A DNA stretch of 8,298 bases from JBCDCP01 sp039181495 (lineage in GTDB: Bacteria > Pseudomonadota > Alphaproteobacteria > Rhizobiales > Tepidamorphaceae). The notes beneath the pieces were generated by a model. It was not told the DNA's origin and made no database searches. It saw only the letters and a list, made by a program, of their open reading frames with translations. Made by a program: the position numbers and the translations under genes. Of this stretch, positions 7,251 through 8,298 are shown one piece after another. Every line of letters begins with the position of its first letter. Position 1 is the first letter of the stretch. Location: NCBI GenBank assembly GCA_039181495.1, contig JBCDCP010000125.1, positions 1-8,298 on the forward strand, read 5' to 3'.

Positions 7251-7279
7251 TTGACGATTAATAATTATTGTTTTATTTT
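7251..7279 (+). promoter_or_regulatory. Candidate sigma-70 promoter for the DUF2975/Xre pair
   Basis: TTGACG (7251-7256) and TATTTT (7274-7279) are separated by 17 bp, close to the TTGACA-N17-TATAAT consensus. They sit in a strikingly AT-rich stretch (about 7257-7290) between divergent genes. The spacer contains the 10-bp palindrome AATAATTATT (7260-7269), a plausible operator for the downstream repressor. An 8-bp direct repeat TGACAAGA occurs at 7230-7237 and 7294-7301. Confidence 0.45.
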
Positions 7280-7316
7280 AATTTAATCAATCCTGACAAG
7301 AAGGAAATGAGAAACC

Positions 7317-7877
7317 ATGTCGCAGTCCGGTCCTAACGCCGAGGCGCTCACCGCGCGAATTGGCAGAACATGCAAAGTGATGCGGATCGTATGTGCCCTG
7401 ATCGCCCTGGCGTTGGTCATCGCCTATGGCTGGCTTTGGATCGATATCGAAAGAACGGCGGAAATCGTCAAAGCGGACATCCTGCCCCGAGGCACCGAAG
7501 GCGTGTTGACGCCATCCACTGCCTTCGCGGGCTTCGTGACCGGTCTTGTGCCATTGGCCGTCACACTCTTTGGGCTCTGGGCCGCCGGCAGCCTGTTCCA
7601 CCAGCTCGCACAAGGAGAGACCTTCACCGGTCGCATTGGCACCGGCTTACGCCGTCTGGGTTTGTCGCTGGCGCTCGTGGTGCCGGCCGTTATTTTGTCT
7701 CGTACCATCGGCGTGTTGCTGCTCACCATGAACAACATCCCGGGCGAGCGACATTTGGTGCTCAGCGTCGAGGCGCACCATCTGGTATTGCTGGTCGCGG
7801 GCATGATGATTTGGGTCATCGGCTGGGTTGCCGCCGAAGCCGCCGCACTCGCCGACGAACACAGTCAGATTGTGTAG
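7317..7877 (+). CDS. DUF2975-type four-helix membrane protein
   Basis: This is a 186-aa inner-membrane protein with four hydrophobic segments, at about residues 22-42, 69-94, 112-136 and 155-172. The last is followed by AAEAAALADEHSQIV, the acidic/polar ending (helix then 'E-A-x-x-L-x-x-E-x-x-x-x-V') usual in DUF2975 proteins. ALNG-like enzyme motifs are absent and no catalytic residues are evident. The start at 7317 follows AAGGAAATGAG (7301-7311), a purine-rich Shine-Dalgarno region. The stop is 9 bp before a small Xre-type regulator. DUF2975 genes are commonly paired with a YozG-like HTH gene, and this pairing is the main support for the family call. The molecular role of the family is not established; it may sense or sequester the regulator at the membrane (inference). 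Confidence 0.8.
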   Translation: MSQSGPNAEALTARIGRTCKVMRIVCALIALALVIAYGWLWIDIERTAEIVKADILPRGTEGVLTPSTAFAGFVTGLVPLAVTLFGLWAAGSLFHQLAQGETFTGRIGTGLRRLGLSLALVVPAVILSRTIGVLLLTMNNIPGERHLVLSVEAHHLVLLVAGMMIWVIGWVAAEAAALADEHSQIV

Positions 7878-7886
7878 ACTCCGCAC

Positions 7887-8114
7887 ATGCCGATTCTCGT
7901 GCATCTCGATGTCATGCTTGCACGCCGTAAGATGCGGTCGAAGGAACTCGCTGAACGGATCGGCCTTACTGAGCAAAATGTCTCGCTGCTGCGCTCGGGC
8001 AAAGTTAAAGGTGTGCGATTCGAGAGCCTGGAAAAGATCTGCGCCGTGCTTGATTGCCAGCCCGGTGATTTGCTCGAGTGGGTTCCCGCTAATGATAAGT
8101 CTCGCGAAAACTGA
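7887..8114 (+). CDS. Small Xre/Cro-type HTH regulator (YozG-like)
   Basis: This 75-aa DNA-binding protein is nearly all a single helix-turn-helix domain. Its core at about residues 17-65 (RSKELAERIGLTEQNVSLLR, then the SLEKICAVLDCQPGDLLEW segment) is typical of the short Xre regulators partnered with DUF2975 proteins. Helix 2 is about KELAERIG and the recognition helix about TEQNVSLLRSG. The gene starts 9 bp after the membrane-protein stop. No clear Shine-Dalgarno is visible in that gap, which fits translational coupling. It probably binds the divergent AT-rich region upstream of the pair and autoregulates it (inference). Its stop lies only about 16 bp before the recognisable MoxR remnant. 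Confidence 0.88.
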   Translation: MPILVHLDVMLARRKMRSKELAERIGLTEQNVSLLRSGKVKGVRFESLEKICAVLDCQPGDLLEWVPANDKSREN

Positions 8115-8130
8115 ACCGCCCTTGGTTTAA

Positions 8131-8283
8131 GTCCCAGGTTTGGTCAAGTCGCGCCGTCTCACTGTTCCGACCGGATCAAGTTGCGCGTTGCCGCGGATAT
8201 CGATCCCGAAACCCTGCAAGAGCGCGACGCGACCAAGATCATCCCGCCACTGCTTGGAGCGGCGCGAAGGGCGCGGTCCATAG
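8131..8283 (+). pseudogene. Decayed 3' end of a second MoxR-type ATPase gene
   Basis: Translating by hand, 8131-8148 gives VPGLVK, matching VPGLKK in the intact gene at 6352. From 8169 to 8261 the DNA aligns without gaps to 6394-6486 (about 74 of 93 bases). It encodes DIDPETLQERDATKIIPPL, against DIDPETLRERDATKIIPPL. Between these blocks the remnant is 4 nt shorter than the intact gene, which shifts the frame. After 8261 a 56-bp stretch present in the intact gene is missing. The sequence resumes at the final RREGR codons and ends with TAG at 8281-8283, at the equivalent position to the intact stop. The Walker motifs and everything before the lid are absent, and a TAA at 8128-8130 lies just upstream in frame. 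No functional product is expected. Confidence 0.85.
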
Positions 8284-8298
8284 TCAATTCGAGTTCAG

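Larger units (their letters stand above)
6565..8130. other. Accessory segment bracketed by an intact and a broken MoxR 3' end
   Basis: The stretch between the stop of the intact ATPase gene (6564) and the start of the remnant (8131) holds one minus-strand lipoprotein gene and a two-gene plus-strand regulatory pair. The lipoprotein gene and the intergenic region around 7250-7290 are visibly lower in GC than the flagellar and ATPase genes. No integrase, transposase or terminal inverted repeats are visible. Insertion, import by recombination with a related strain, and decay of a tandem paralogue are all possible. Confidence 0.45.

Noticed and set aside
7317..8114. Toxin-antitoxin pair
   Set aside because: A small HTH gene beside a membrane protein suggested this, but a four-helix membrane protein followed by a YozG-like regulator is the known DUF2975 arrangement and nothing shows toxicity.
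8115..8130. Further MoxR remnant upstream of 8131
   Set aside because: Only a possible GTT codon and an in-frame TAA could be lined up; the similarity is too short to support extending the pseudogene.

Overview
The window looks like part of an alphaproteobacterial chromosome. It is GC-rich, carries a flgE-flgK-flgL late flagellar block, and encodes a MoxR-type AAA+ ATPase of a subfamily common in Alphaproteobacteria. In front of flgE it has a candidate sigma-54 / IHF / distal-activator layout like that of the Caulobacter hook operon. The genus cannot be fixed from sequence reading alone.

Left part (1-5390, minus strand): three flagellar genes read leftwards in the order flgE (hook protein, 781 aa), flgK (hook-associated protein 1, 621 aa) and flgL (hook-filament junction protein, cut by the window edge after 365 residues). 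Each has a good Shine-Dalgarno sequence and the gaps are short, so they probably form one transcript. FlgE is unusually long because of a roughly 350-residue insert that contains three imperfect tandem repeat units. A perfect 8-bp hairpin without a U tract lies between flgE and flgK.

Middle (5391-5712): this is a divergent control region. On the flgE strand it holds a sigma-54-like -24/-12 element, an IHF-like inverted repeat about 20 bp upstream of it, and a CGGCAA-containing site near -95. A MoxR-type ATPase (283 aa) reads rightwards from 5713.

Right part (6565-8298): a short accessory-looking segment follows. It holds a lower-GC minus-strand gene for an unrecognised lipoprotein, an AT-rich divergent intergenic region, and a plus-strand pair encoding a four-helix DUF2975-type membrane protein and a small YozG-like Xre-family repressor. 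The pair is followed by a decayed second copy of the 3' end of the MoxR gene (8131-8283), which still ends at the equivalent stop codon. The cargo is therefore bracketed by an intact and a broken MoxR 3' end. The two copies differ mostly at synonymous sites, so they diverged as functional genes before one was destroyed. This bracketing is the most notable structure in the window; I see no integrase, transposase, CRISPR array, rRNA or tRNA.
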